Below are positions 28,722 through 37,753 of a stretch of DNA of 64,000 nt, piece after piece. The notes beneath the pieces are model-generated. The model saw only the letters and a list, made by a program, of their open reading frames with translations. It was not told where the DNA came from and ran no database searches. Origin of the DNA: CAYQQR01 sp964420035. GTDB taxonomy: Bacteria > Bacteroidota > Bacteroidia > Bacteroidales > SM23-62. The DNA lies in NCBI GenBank assembly GCA_964420035.1, contig CAYQQR010000004.1, positions 1-64,000 on the forward strand, given 5' to 3'. Positions within the stretch are counted from its first letter, which is position 1; each line of letters starts with the position of its first letter. The position numbers and the translations under genes are program-made.

Positions 28722-29645
28722 TTATATTTCCCAATTGAAAAAATTACGTGCATTCTTTCCCATGATCCTGTCCTTGTCTGAAGCAGTAAGAAAATCTGCA
28801 TGTAAGAAGATCAGGTCCGTCATTTGCTGGTAGGTATAATTTCTCAAAGTTGTAGGGATGTCGGTTCCCCAAAGAACCTTCTCACTTCCGATATAGGAAA
28901 CAACCTGTTGCAACAATTCTAAGGAAAGCGGGCATGGATAATCCTCTTCCATCAATGCATAGATTGCTGAAAATCCTATAAAAACATTGTCCTTTCGTGC
29001 AAGATTAATCATATTCTGCCAGCGTTCCCGGCCGCTTTCATGCTTATACTGATCCAGTGTCATGTATCCCAGATGCTCGATCAATATCTTAATGTCAGGG
29101 AATTGATCAGAGATCTGATCGATTTCCTCAACCTGGTAACCTGGATTATCAACCGGTCCCGGATCGATTATTATGCTGAGACCCAATTCGGATGCCAATT
29201 CCCAGAAACCCAGGAATTGATAATTTGTAAGGTTAACTTCATCATAAATACCGGTCCAGCCCCAGCCTTTGCTCATCTCGAACTTCAATACAGATTGTTC
29301 GGGTGAATGATATTCTTTAATCACTGACTGTGCTTCTTTATCAAAGGGATCCACCTGTATGGTGCCTATAAACCTGTCCGGAAATAGCTCTACCGCTTTA
29401 CCAATATCTCCGTTCATAATACCATAAACAGGATTTTGTAACAGAACAGCACGGTCAACATCATGAGCATCCATCAAGGCAATGAGCATTTCCGGTGGAA
29501 ATGTTGAATCCGCTAAACAAGACGGCAGCATTTGCACCTGTTTCTGTCCAACCTTTACCTTCCCGAAACGACCTGCTGAAGTAGATTCCTTACCCCTTCT
29601 TCCATGGATACGTTGGATTATATGAGCGTGCGCGTCAATGACCAT
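28722..29645 (-). CDS. Amidohydrolase-2 family hydrolase, possible sugar lactonase
   Basis: This 307-residue cytosolic protein has no signal peptide. It shows the amidohydrolase TIM-barrel marks: H-A-H (His6, His8) at the first strand, I-E-H-L-G-Y near 195, and W-G-T-D-I-P near 265. This group (COG3618) includes L-rhamnono-, L-fucono- and related sugar lactonases as well as pyrone hydrolases. In a locus with sugar dehydrogenase-like SDRs and an acid-sugar dehydratase, hydrolysis of an aldonolactone is a reasonable inference. It lies 32 nt after an NTF2-like gene, a pairing repeated at 37754-38874. Decarboxylase activity is the main alternative in this superfamily. Confidence 0.7.
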   Translation of the reverse strand: MVIDAHAHIIQRIHGRRGKESTSAGRFGKVKVGQKQVQMLPSCLADSTFPPEMLIALMDAHDVDRAVLLQNPVYGIMNGDIGKAVELFPDRFIGTIQVDPFDKEAQSVIKEYHSPEQSVLKFEMSKGWGWTGIYDEVNLTNYQFLGFWELASELGLSIIIDPGPVDNPGYQVEEIDQISDQFPDIKILIEHLGYMTLDQYKHESGRERWQNMINLARKDNVFIGFSAIYALMEEDYPCPLSLELLQQVVSYIGSEKVLWGTDIPTTLRNYTYQQMTDLIFLHADFLTASDKDRIMGKNARNFFNWEI

Positions 29646-29677
29646 GATTCATATATTTACTGATTTACCGGAATATC

Positions 29678-30028
29678 TTAAAAATCTGCCGGGTTGAAAT
29701 AGCAGCGCAGGTCCTGAATAACCCCGTTCCTGATTCTGAAAAGGTTGAATCCTTTTGCAAATCTTTCTTCGCCTGAATTCCTGATCAGGGTACAATCGTA
29801 TTCCACTGCGATCTCATTTCCCGATTCCACCCAATGGGTAGGTGTAACCTCAATCTTTTTAAATCCTTCAACCATTCCCTGATAAAACTCCTTGATATTC
29901 TCCCGGCCGTCGAGTTCCATGGTCGGTGAACAAAATTTCGCGTCTTCAGCAAAATGGGATAAGATCTTTTTCAGATCTTTCTCTCCTTCAGATTTCCAGT
30001 AGCTTCTTACGATATCAATCTTTTTCAT
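29678..30028 (-). CDS. NTF2/SnoaL-like small protein (copy 1)
   Basis: This 116-residue cytosolic protein has the NTF2-like alpha+beta cone pattern: an N-terminal helix (V-R-S-Y-W-K-S-E-G-E-K-D), H-F-A-E-D-A, G-R-E-N-I-K-E-F-Y, and a C-terminal strand ending C-Y-F-N-P-A-D-F. It is paralogous to 38524-38874, which shares K-x-Y/S-Y-W-K/A-x-E-G, G-R-E-N-I and F-N-P-A-D-F. The fold includes isomerases, cyclases, dehydratases and non-catalytic binding proteins. It sits between a beta-helix gene and the amidohydrolase gene. Function unknown; an isomerase or epimerase step on a keto-sugar or lactone is one possibility. Confidence 0.75.
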   Translation of the reverse strand: MKKIDIVRSYWKSEGEKDLKKILSHFAEDAKFCSPTMELDGRENIKEFYQGMVEGFKKIEVTPTHWVESGNEIAVEYDCTLIRNSGEERFAKGFNLFRIRNGVIQDLRCYFNPADF

Positions 30029-30046
30029 GACTATTTTTAATAAGGA

Positions 30047-31375
30047 TTATTTCAGACTTTCTATAAAATCCTGCACCAATTCAGGCTGAAAACTCTGGAT
30101 GGAGCCTTGCCAGAACTGGTCGTCATTAAACCTGGTCCTTTCGAGATCCTGCATTTCGAAGTAGGTTCCCTCCCCGAATCCCGAGTTATTGGCGATAGTC
30201 GTTGCTTCGCCCTGGGATAATACATCACCCTCCTCGTAATAATTGATATTATTCCCGGTGATGATATTCTTAAAACAAGCCCCGTTTTCAAGTATCCCGT
30301 ATTTCATTTTCGGTACAACGCTCCAGTTGAATATGGCGTTACCCGTTACCTGATATCCTCTTACAGCTGAAAGGGACACCCCGTTCTTAAGGGGAATGTC
30401 CTTTTTTATATCGGACATTTTCGTGTCGAACGCCGGACCACCGGGATTATAACTCCCATTGTCAATAATGTTATTCCCGCTTATGGAACCCCAGGCACTG
30501 TTTCTTACATAGATCCCGTGGCCCGTATGCCAGCAAAATATATTACCGGTTATGTTCAGTTCATGGGTATCTTCCACCCGGATTGCATCGTTCGATATCT
30601 GGAATGTCCTGCAACCACTGATCAGTACGCTGTTGCTTCCGGTATGAAGGTGAAACCCCACATCCCTTGTCTGGTAAAGTATACATCCAACGATATTCAG
30701 TACAATCACCTCATTGCATTCTATACCTTTACCACCCCCGTATATCGTACAATCTGAGATCAGGTTGGGGATGAAATTTCCTATCCGCCCGTAACGGAGC
30801 TTGCTCAGATAAATATTTGCCTTTCCGTTTCCGGCAAAACTGCAATTGCTGATCTCACAGAGAAAAGAGCTGTTTCGAATCCAAAGACCGTAATCGGAGA
30901 ATCCTACAGCGTATATGCTTTGAATTTTAACATCGCCGCAATTGTCGATTATAATTCCGGTCCTGGCATCCGGGTTATTCCCCGCCGAAAGGGTAAGCTG
31001 AGTAATCAACGCAGCATTGATCTCCTTGCAAAGGATACCTGTTCCTTCCTGGTTTTTTTCGGATATGGTCAGTTTTGTGGACCTGCCCTTACCGGAAAGT
31101 TTGATGTTATTGTATAGGATCAGGGGACTGTCCAGATAGTACCTGCCGTTCCCTATCTCAAGTTCGCCGCCATTTTCTGCCAACTGATCCAGTGCATATT
31201 GAAATGCCTCACTGGCATTGAATGAAGTAAAATATACTTTCCTGTCATAATCCCCCATAATCTTGATCTCATCCCCAATTTTAAATGCAATGAACCCTTG
31301 CATCAATATCCCGGAAGATATGCCTGCTCCGGTTGATACCAGAAGCAATAATGCAATAAAAAACAGTCTCTTCAT
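30047..31375 (-). CDS. Secreted beta-helix protein (paralogue 3)
   Basis: This 442-residue protein has a signal peptide (about 1-20) and a right-handed parallel beta-helix. Characteristic segments are N-G-G-E-L-E-I-G-N-G-R-Y-Y-L near 70, P-N-L-I-S-D-C-T-I-Y-G-G-G-K-G-I-E-C-N near 205, S-G-C-R-T-F-Q-I, N-I-T-G-N-I-F-C-W and G-S-I-S-G-N-N-I-I-D-N-G. It is the same length as the adjacent upstream paralogue (31382-32710) and shares long stretches with it, so the pair is a tandem duplication with only 6 nt between the genes. Enzyme activity is unknown. Confidence 0.82.
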   Translation of the reverse strand: MKRLFFIALLLLVSTGAGISSGILMQGFIAFKIGDEIKIMGDYDRKVYFTSFNASEAFQYALDQLAENGGELEIGNGRYYLDSPLILYNNIKLSGKGRSTKLTISEKNQEGTGILCKEINAALITQLTLSAGNNPDARTGIIIDNCGDVKIQSIYAVGFSDYGLWIRNSSFLCEISNCSFAGNGKANIYLSKLRYGRIGNFIPNLISDCTIYGGGKGIECNEVIVLNIVGCILYQTRDVGFHLHTGSNSVLISGCRTFQISNDAIRVEDTHELNITGNIFCWHTGHGIYVRNSAWGSISGNNIIDNGSYNPGGPAFDTKMSDIKKDIPLKNGVSLSAVRGYQVTGNAIFNWSVVPKMKYGILENGACFKNIITGNNINYYEEGDVLSQGEATTIANNSGFGEGTYFEMQDLERTRFNDDQFWQGSIQSFQPELVQDFIESLK

Positions 31376-31381
31376 ATCCTT

Positions 31382-32710
31382 CTATTTTAGACTATCGATC
31401 CATTCTTCCGTCAGTTCGGGTTGAAAACTTTGAACTGTTCCGGGTCTGTAGATCCCCAGAATGGATTTCATGTCGTTTATATCCTTGATCTCAAAATAAG
31501 TGGCATTATCAAGTCCCTTATTGTTTGTTACAAGGGTACCCGTACCCTCCGAAAGAACACCGGCCTCCATATAATAATTGATGTTGTTGCCCTCTATGAT
31601 GTTGTTGAAAGAGGTTTCATCTTCATAGATCCCGTATTTCATCTTGGGTGCCAGTTCCCAATTGAATATCGTGTTGTTGGATATATTGAATCCGCGTACG
31701 GAGTAAAGTGAGATCCCGTTCTTGAGCGGAATATCTTCTTCTATATCTTCAAAATTAGATTGAAAATTTACCCCTCCCGGATTGATACTACCGTTGTCTA
31801 TTATGTTATTGGCACTGATGGTTCCCCAGGCGGCATCCCTGACAACAATACCATCGCCTGTAGACCAGCAAAATATATTTCCCGTGACATTCAGCTCATG
31901 GCTTCCCTCAACCACCATCGCATCGGAACTGATCTGGAAGGTCCGGCAACTGTTAACCAATATACTGTTGCTCATTTTGTAAATGTGTATCCCGACTTCG
32001 CGCGTCTGATAGATGTTACAGGCAACAATGTTCAGTACGATCACATAATTGCATTCTATTCCTTTGCCCCCGCCGTAGATGGTGCAATCGGAGATCAGGT
32101 TCGGAATGAAGTTTCCATATTTACCCCAGTTCAGGTTTTCCAGGTAAAGATTGGACTTTTCGTTTCCGGCAAAGCTGCAACTGCTGATCTCGCAAAGAAA
32201 GGAATTGTTCCGCATCCAGAGACCGTATGCTGAAAACCCAACGGAAAAGACACGCTGAACTTTAACCTCTCCTGAATTATCGATAATGATCCCGGTCTTT
32301 GCATCAGGATTCTGACCGGCCGAGACGGTCATGTGTGAAATCATCACCCCTTTGGCATCCTTACAGATAATTCCGATGCCTTCGCCGTTGTCTGTATCTA
32401 CCAGTAACTTTGTAGCCCGCCCACAACCACGGATGTGTGTATTATCAAATAATATCAAAGGCTTTTTCAGAAGGAAACTGCCACTACCAATTTCCAGGGT
32501 ACCTCCTTCGGCTTTAAACCGGTCAAGCGCATACTGAAATGCAGTGGAAGCATCAGCTGAAGAAAAATATGTCTCACCATCGAATTTACCCTTAATCTTG
32601 ACACTGCCATCTTTGAAGAAGGCAAGGTAGTCCTTTTCCGCAAATGCAGAAGTACCATTCAACAGGCAAATTACAGGAACAAAAAGTAAGAATGATCTTA
32701 GGCTTTTCAT
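31382..32710 (-). CDS. Secreted beta-helix protein (paralogue 4)
   Basis: This 442-residue protein has a signal peptide (about 1-24, T-S-A-F-A) and the same beta-helix layout as its tandem neighbour 30047-31375. Matching segments are E-G-G-T-L-E-I-G-S-G-S-F, P-N-L-I-S-D-C-T-I-Y-G-G-G-K-G-I-E-C-N, N-V-T-G-N-I-F-C-W-S-T-G-D-G-I and G-T-I-S-A-N-N-I-I-D-N-G. It follows the sulfatase gene by 6 nt. The two tandem copies have equal length and keep the inner turns, while N-terminal surface positions differ. That pattern would suit divergence in substrate rather than fold. Confidence 0.82.
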   Translation of the reverse strand: MKSLRSFLLFVPVICLLNGTSAFAEKDYLAFFKDGSVKIKGKFDGETYFSSADASTAFQYALDRFKAEGGTLEIGSGSFLLKKPLILFDNTHIRGCGRATKLLVDTDNGEGIGIICKDAKGVMISHMTVSAGQNPDAKTGIIIDNSGEVKVQRVFSVGFSAYGLWMRNNSFLCEISSCSFAGNEKSNLYLENLNWGKYGNFIPNLISDCTIYGGGKGIECNYVIVLNIVACNIYQTREVGIHIYKMSNSILVNSCRTFQISSDAMVVEGSHELNVTGNIFCWSTGDGIVVRDAAWGTISANNIIDNGSINPGGVNFQSNFEDIEEDIPLKNGISLYSVRGFNISNNTIFNWELAPKMKYGIYEDETSFNNIIEGNNINYYMEAGVLSEGTGTLVTNNKGLDNATYFEIKDINDMKSILGIYRPGTVQSFQPELTEEWIDSLK

Positions 32711-32716
32711 ATATTT

Positions 32717-34468
32717 TTAGAGTTTCTTAACGTATACAAAAGGTGCCCCGAAATGAGTTCCGTCAGCCTCGTAAAACCAGGTTTGAAGCTTTGTTTTTCC
32801 GGCTTTAAGGTCCAGTTTTACTTTGACCTCAGAAGTTTTTGGATCACAATCCATTTCGATTTCCTGGTCTGCTATCTTCAATTTCAGTTTTACGACGTTC
32901 AGCCGGGTATCTTCCTGTTTGGGATAGGTACGGCAAGTGAATTCATAGGTTCCGTCCTGTACCACTTCAACGGCCCAAAATCCATTTTTATGTTCACGGT
33001 TCCTGATGACCTCCTGGTTCCATACCATCAAGGGTTCTTCTGAGTGCCAGTCATGGCAATTCAGATAAGTGGGATTATCACCGGGATGACCGATATATAA
33101 CCTGCTGTAATCATCGAATCGCTCTGAAATATGTGTCCACCAGTCATCATAGGCCTGTCTTAATTGATCAACAATATCAGGATGTTCGGTGGCTATGTCC
33201 TGTGTCTGTCCAGGGTCCGATTGAATATTGTATAATTTCTTACCGTTGATCAGCCGGAATTTTTCTGTCATTATCGCACAATTTCTCCATTTCACCGGAT
33301 GTTCGATTCTCTGGTTATGCACAAAAAGGGTGCGGTCCTCCCAACCAGGTTCTTCTTCCATTAACAACGGGACCAGGCTTTTCCCGTCAAAGTCAATACT
33401 TTTTTCATGCTCCAAATCACACAGATCGATCAAGGTGGGCATCAGGTCAAAACCCCCTGCTAATTTCACAACATCCTTTCCTTCAGGGATCTTACCGGCA
33501 GGCCATCTGAAAAACAAGGGTACCCGGTGACCGCCTTCATAGGCACTTCCTTTTTGTGCCCTCATCCCGGCATTATAATGAAATTCCTGACCCCTGGTCG
33601 GTATGGCATAATTCGACTGGCCGTTATCTGTAAGGAACACCAGAATAGTATTTTCGGTCAGTTCCGTTTCATTTATGCTTTCCATGAGTTCTCCAAGGTT
33701 CTCATCGAAATTGACGATCATCCCCAGGTAACGTGCCAGATGGTCCGGCATACCCATATCCCTGAACTTCAGGGTGTATGTATTGGGCACATAATACCAG
33801 AAATGCGGAGCATTGATGGCCAGCCAGCAGAAGAACGGTTTGCCGGTTTTGTCCGGATGATTTTCTTCGAGGAAAGCGATCGCATTCCTTGTAAACACAT
33901 CGGTATGATAACCATGGAAGAATTCATGCTGACCATTATGGTAATATATATCATCGAAATAGTCGTTCCTCCAGAAATCGGGATTCTGTCCCACAGTTGC
34001 ACCCATAAACTGAAGGACATAATCGAATCCGCGGTCTTCGGGCCTGTATGGAAAATTATCCCCAAGGTGCCATTTCCCAATTATCCCTGTATTGTAGCCG
34101 TTTTCCTTAAATATTTCCGCCAGGGTGACTTCTTCCAGGTCCATGATGGACCGTCCCTGGAGGGTATGCCAAACCCCGGTTCGGGAAGAGTATTTTCCCG
34201 TAAGTAATGCGGAACGGGTGGGTGCACAGGTTGGATCCACGTGAAAATCTGTAAACCTGGTGCTCTGTGCATACAAGCGGTCAATGTTCGGTGTATTCAG
34301 GTAAGGATTACCATGACAGGACATATCTCCATAACCCTGGTCATCGGTGATCACTACAATAACATTGGGTTTGTCTGCAGTAGATTTTGATCCGGATTCT
34401 CTTCCTCCGCCCGCACAAGAAACCAATAAGGTCGCAAACCCATAAATTCCGTAATCGGAAAAATTCAT
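32717..34468 (-). CDS. Sulfatase lipoprotein with C-terminal beta domain
   Basis: This 583-residue sulfatase has a probable lipobox (L-V-S-C, Cys18), metal site I-T-D-D-Q-G-Y-G-D near 40-48, FGly motif C-A-P-T-R-S-A-L-L-T-G (Cys81), G-K-W-H-L-G near 130, and T-D-N-G-Q near 282. It continues through the usual G-x-R-V-P-L-F-F-R-W region. The last ~100 residues (after about 480) add a beta-rich domain not needed for the core fold. It lies among beta-helix genes, 6 nt before the next one. The mature enzyme depends on formylglycine formation by a maturase encoded elsewhere. Confidence 0.92.
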   Translation of the reverse strand: MNFSDYGIYGFATLLVSCAGGGRESGSKSTADKPNVIVVITDDQGYGDMSCHGNPYLNTPNIDRLYAQSTRFTDFHVDPTCAPTRSALLTGKYSSRTGVWHTLQGRSIMDLEEVTLAEIFKENGYNTGIIGKWHLGDNFPYRPEDRGFDYVLQFMGATVGQNPDFWRNDYFDDIYYHNGQHEFFHGYHTDVFTRNAIAFLEENHPDKTGKPFFCWLAINAPHFWYYVPNTYTLKFRDMGMPDHLARYLGMIVNFDENLGELMESINETELTENTILVFLTDNGQSNYAIPTRGQEFHYNAGMRAQKGSAYEGGHRVPLFFRWPAGKIPEGKDVVKLAGGFDLMPTLIDLCDLEHEKSIDFDGKSLVPLLMEEEPGWEDRTLFVHNQRIEHPVKWRNCAIMTEKFRLINGKKLYNIQSDPGQTQDIATEHPDIVDQLRQAYDDWWTHISERFDDYSRLYIGHPGDNPTYLNCHDWHSEEPLMVWNQEVIRNREHKNGFWAVEVVQDGTYEFTCRTYPKQEDTRLNVVKLKLKIADQEIEMDCDPKTSEVKVKLDLKAGKTKLQTWFYEADGTHFGAPFVYVKKL

Positions 34469-34507
34469 AAATCTTCTTTTAGGGAAAAAACTTATTCTCC
34501 TTGAAAG

Positions 34508-35914
34508 TTATCTTCGTGTTTTATCAAAGATTCTTTTTGTTGCTTCACTGTCAAAGGGTACCAATAACTGAGCCGGAGCATCTTCATCCGGCATGAAGGG
34601 TCCTTCCCAAACCCTGCCGTAAAATTTCTGCACTCCCAAATTGTTGACGGAACGGCTGTTTTTACCGTTCAGGTTTACTGCTTCACCTGAATAAAAATTG
34701 ATATTGTTATCGGCAATATTATTATTGCGGCAGGTGGATTCTTCATGAATACCATCGATCATGGGTGCATGTCCGTCTCCCCAGTTGAATATGGAATTCC
34801 CCGTAATTTGAGCACTCCGGGTGTCACCCATGAGAAGTATCCCATGGGTCAGTCCCTTCTCCCAGCCATGTTTTTCATAATCCACCACGCCTCCCGCATC
34901 GATCACATTATTGCCGGTTATGGTACTCCACACCGTATTGACTATCTCAATACCATGACCACGGTTCCAGCAAAAGATATTCCCGGTAATATTGGTTTCA
35001 TGGGCCTGCTCGCAGTAAACCGCATTTTTAAACCCTTCGAATACCCGGCACCCGGTGATCAGGTTGCTGCAGGAATGTCCATGTAACTTGAAAGCATGCC
35101 CTTTACACTGGTACACCACATTGCCCACCAGGTTATTGCAAACACTCTTGACCAGTTCATAAGCGTTCCCATCCTCTCCGTAGCTCTTACAGCCAATGAC
35201 CAGGTTGGGAACGTGGTTCCCGCCACGACCTCCTTCATTATTGTGAAGCAGATAGACTCCGGCTTTATCGTTCCCCGAAGTGATGCAGGAACTGACCTCA
35301 CACATAAAATTGTCCTTGCGCAGCCAAATACCATAACTCCTGAAATCCCTGGCATAAACATTCTTAATTTGTCCTGTACCAACCTGGTGAAAGACTATAC
35401 CGGAAGGTTCATAAGGGTAAACAAATTCTTCGCCGGGTTCGTAGACTTCTTCAACGTAGGGTTTCTTATCTGTTTTCATGGTATCGATCAAGTCTTCATC
35501 ATAAGACGGCAAGCCCTGGGCGGTAAGATTGTCAATAACTACATTATCCACGTCTTTTGCCAGTATAACTATCCCTTCCACATTATTCTCCCCTAATTTT
35601 AATACGGTTGCTTTACCGCTTCCGGTCAGACTTACAAAATCTTTAAGCAATATAGGGGATTCGATGATGTATGTCCCCGACATGACCTTCAGTTCCCCGC
35701 CCCCTTTCTTAGCAAGTATTTCAATAGCCCTGTTGATGACTTCTGCCGGATTCCTGTCCCTGAGTATTATCTGGTTATCCGATTGCCCGCGCACTACATA
35801 AAGATCGTCCTTTGGGTAAACCTGCATATCCTGTTTGATATGGGACCGGCAACCTGAATAGATTGCAAGACTTGTTACCAGCAAACATATTCTGACAATA
35901 ATTCGTGAATTCAT
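34508..35914 (-). CDS. Beta-helix lipoprotein (paralogue 5)
   Basis: This 468-residue protein starts at 35914, which leaves a clean lipoprotein signal (Y-S-G-C, Cys22); the earlier Met at 35935 adds seven residues ahead of it. The beta-helix has K-G-G-G-E-L-K-V-M-S-G-T-Y, P-N-L-V-I-G-C-K-S-Y-G-E-D-G-N-A-Y-E-L, N-L-V-G-N-V-V-Y-Q-C-K-G-H and S-N-L-I-T-G-C-R-V-F. It forms a subgroup with 38881-40194 and 47043-48353, which share the Y-G-E-D-G-x-x-F/Y-E signature in place of Y-G-G-G-K-G-I-E. It has an acidic insertion near 140-175 (Y-V-E-E-V-Y-E-P-G-E-E). Activity unknown. Confidence 0.8.
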   Translation of the reverse strand: MNSRIIVRICLLVTSLAIYSGCRSHIKQDMQVYPKDDLYVVRGQSDNQIILRDRNPAEVINRAIEILAKKGGGELKVMSGTYIIESPILLKDFVSLTGSGKATVLKLGENNVEGIVILAKDVDNVVIDNLTAQGLPSYDEDLIDTMKTDKKPYVEEVYEPGEEFVYPYEPSGIVFHQVGTGQIKNVYARDFRSYGIWLRKDNFMCEVSSCITSGNDKAGVYLLHNNEGGRGGNHVPNLVIGCKSYGEDGNAYELVKSVCNNLVGNVVYQCKGHAFKLHGHSCSNLITGCRVFEGFKNAVYCEQAHETNITGNIFCWNRGHGIEIVNTVWSTITGNNVIDAGGVVDYEKHGWEKGLTHGILLMGDTRSAQITGNSIFNWGDGHAPMIDGIHEESTCRNNNIADNNINFYSGEAVNLNGKNSRSVNNLGVQKFYGRVWEGPFMPDEDAPAQLLVPFDSEATKRIFDKTRR

Positions 35915-35941
35915 TTTGATTAAGTTTAAGATCAAGTTCCT

Positions 35942-36955
35942 TTATATACGATATTTCCCGTATTTCCGGCAAGCCTCTGACATTCTTAATACATTATCCA
36001 TTCGGCAATATCCGGTGATGCTGTTTCCGCTTGTAAGAATGTATCCCCCTCCCGGACCGATATTGTCGATTAAATCATGAACTTCCTTTTCCACCTCTTC
36101 AGGCTTACCGAGGCTCAGCATATTGACATCCACATTTCCCCAGATACAGATCTGATCCCCGTATCTTTTCTTTACCTCCCTAATATCGATGGCATCCTTT
36201 TCAAAGGGGTGCAAGCCGGCAATGCCAATCCCGATCACATCATCAATAATATCCATGATATTGCCATCACTGTGCATAACCCAAGGAATGCTTAATTTTT
36301 CCTTAATCCTTTTATACCGGGGAACACATAACTCCCTAAAATCCTCCGGGGAAAAGAACAGGCCATTCTTGGATGCCAGGTCATCGGTAGTGACGAAAAT
36401 ATCAAAACCTGCCTCGCAGGCTTTTTCAGCTACCTTGGCTGCCCATTCAAAATAGACATCCAAAACCCGTTCAACAAAGGGACGGTTCAGGTACATGGAG
36501 AGACAGAAATTCTCGAATCCCATGGACGTCATGGCCGGATACAGTCCGGCCCTGCAGACCAGCAAAGATGCGTAGTCGTCTTTTTGCTCAGCAAAAATTC
36601 TTGCATCATGGAAGATATTCTCATCATCAGGATCAGGAAGGATGATCTTATCACAATCCGATTCTTCCAGAATATGACCGGCTCCATAATGAACATATCC
36701 ATATTCATCAGTCTGTTGATCTGCATATATGGGAGGACGCATATAATAAAAGATCATATCGAGTTTCAGCTTCCGTGCAATGGATTTAATTTCTGCAGCA
36801 GTATAGGGATCCCGGTCCCGGGACCCGGTTGCGGCCTTCCCCTGCCAGCCCATTAACTTTGCAGCGAATGGCCGGTCAATCCCCATCTCGCCAAAGGGTA
36901 TCCTGTCTGGTTGTTCCAATCTTAAAGCGGTCAGTACTCGCTCACGGGAATTCAT
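35942..36955 (-). CDS. Uroporphyrinogen decarboxylase (URO-D) superfamily protein
   Basis: This 337-residue cytosolic protein opens with M-N-S-R-E-R-V-L-T-A-L-R-L-E-Q-P-D-R-I-P, typical of the URO-D/MtaA/CmuA superfamily, and continues with M-H-S-D-G-N, H-P-F-E and W-G-N-V-D. The superfamily includes haem-pathway decarboxylases and corrinoid-linked methyltransferases. The His-x-Cys zinc pair of MtaA-type methyltransferases is His-Ser here, so methyl transfer is not assured. The gene lies 16 nt after an SDR and before a beta-helix gene. This context is unrelated to haem synthesis and suggests a role on a glycan-derived compound, perhaps an O-methyl sugar. That role is speculative. Confidence 0.75.
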   Translation of the reverse strand: MNSRERVLTALRLEQPDRIPFGEMGIDRPFAAKLMGWQGKAATGSRDRDPYTAAEIKSIARKLKLDMIFYYMRPPIYADQQTDEYGYVHYGAGHILEESDCDKIILPDPDDENIFHDARIFAEQKDDYASLLVCRAGLYPAMTSMGFENFCLSMYLNRPFVERVLDVYFEWAAKVAEKACEAGFDIFVTTDDLASKNGLFFSPEDFRELCVPRYKRIKEKLSIPWVMHSDGNIMDIIDDVIGIGIAGLHPFEKDAIDIREVKKRYGDQICIWGNVDVNMLSLGKPEEVEKEVHDLIDNIGPGGGYILTSGNSITGYCRMDNVLRMSEACRKYGKYRI

Positions 36956-36971
36956 TTTTTGTTCACTCTCT

Positions 36972-37751
36972 TTAGGTCATGATAAATCCACCCGTTACAT
37001 TGAGGGCCTGTCCGGTCATGGCACTGCTCTGATCACTGCAGAGGAACATCATGACATCCACGACCTCTTCGGGCTCGACATATCGTTTCATGGGCGCTGC
37101 TTCAGCCCATTCCTTGTGAATTTCCTCTGCCGGGCGGTTCTCTGAGTTGGCATGGAAATCGACAACCTCATCGATCAGCTCTCCTGTCACGGGCCCCGGA
37201 CAAACCGTGTTGACCCGGATATTGTCATCGACCAGCTCCAGGGCGAGTGTCTGGCATAATCCCAATACGGCCCACTTTGCACATACATAGTCGGCACGGT
37301 AAGGTAATCCGCGACGGCCAACATTACTGGATGTAAACACAATCCGCCCGAATTTCTGTTTTCTCATGTAGGGGATGACCTCCCGTGCAACCAGCATGGC
37401 ACCTGTCAGATCAACACCTATGGTGACGTTCCAATCTTCCAGTTTCATATCTTCTACAAGCTGGGCCTTACCGCCAACCCCGGCGTTGTTGATCAGAATA
37501 TCCAGCTTACCTTCACAAAAGTCTGCTGCAGAATTAACCATGTTTACAATTTCTTCCTCCTTTAACAGATCACATTCAACCGCCTTGGTTTTTACTCCAA
37601 ATTCCTTAAGTTTATCCATGGTGTTATTGAGAGGGGAAACATCGGAAACGATGATATTGGCACCTTCGCGGGCAAACTCAATAGCCGCGACCTGGCCAAT
37701 TCCCCGGGCAGCGCCGGTAATCAATACGTTTTTCTTTTCGAATTTTTTCAT
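36972..37751 (-). CDS. Short-chain dehydrogenase/reductase (SDR copy 1)
   Basis: This 259-residue classical SDR has T-G-A-A-R-G-I-G (residues 12-19), N-N-A-G near 88-91, Ser141/142, Tyr155 and Lys159 (Y-V-C-A-K). Asp37 at the end of strand 2 (V-S-D) suggests NAD(H). It is a paralogue of 48382-49161, with identical tail logic (S-A-M-T-G-Q-A-L-N-x-T-G-G-F-I-M). Only 2 nt separate it from the metallo-beta-lactamase-fold gene upstream. A dehydrogenase followed by a lactonase would convert a free sugar through its lactone to an aldonic acid. That is an inference from order and fold; other alcohol oxidations remain possible. Confidence 0.88.
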   Translation of the reverse strand: MKKFEKKNVLITGAARGIGQVAAIEFAREGANIIVSDVSPLNNTMDKLKEFGVKTKAVECDLLKEEEIVNMVNSAADFCEGKLDILINNAGVGGKAQLVEDMKLEDWNVTIGVDLTGAMLVAREVIPYMRKQKFGRIVFTSSNVGRRGLPYRADYVCAKWAVLGLCQTLALELVDDNIRVNTVCPGPVTGELIDEVVDFHANSENRPAEEIHKEWAEAAPMKRYVEPEEVVDVMMFLCSDQSSAMTGQALNVTGGFIMT

Positions 37752-37753
37752 GA

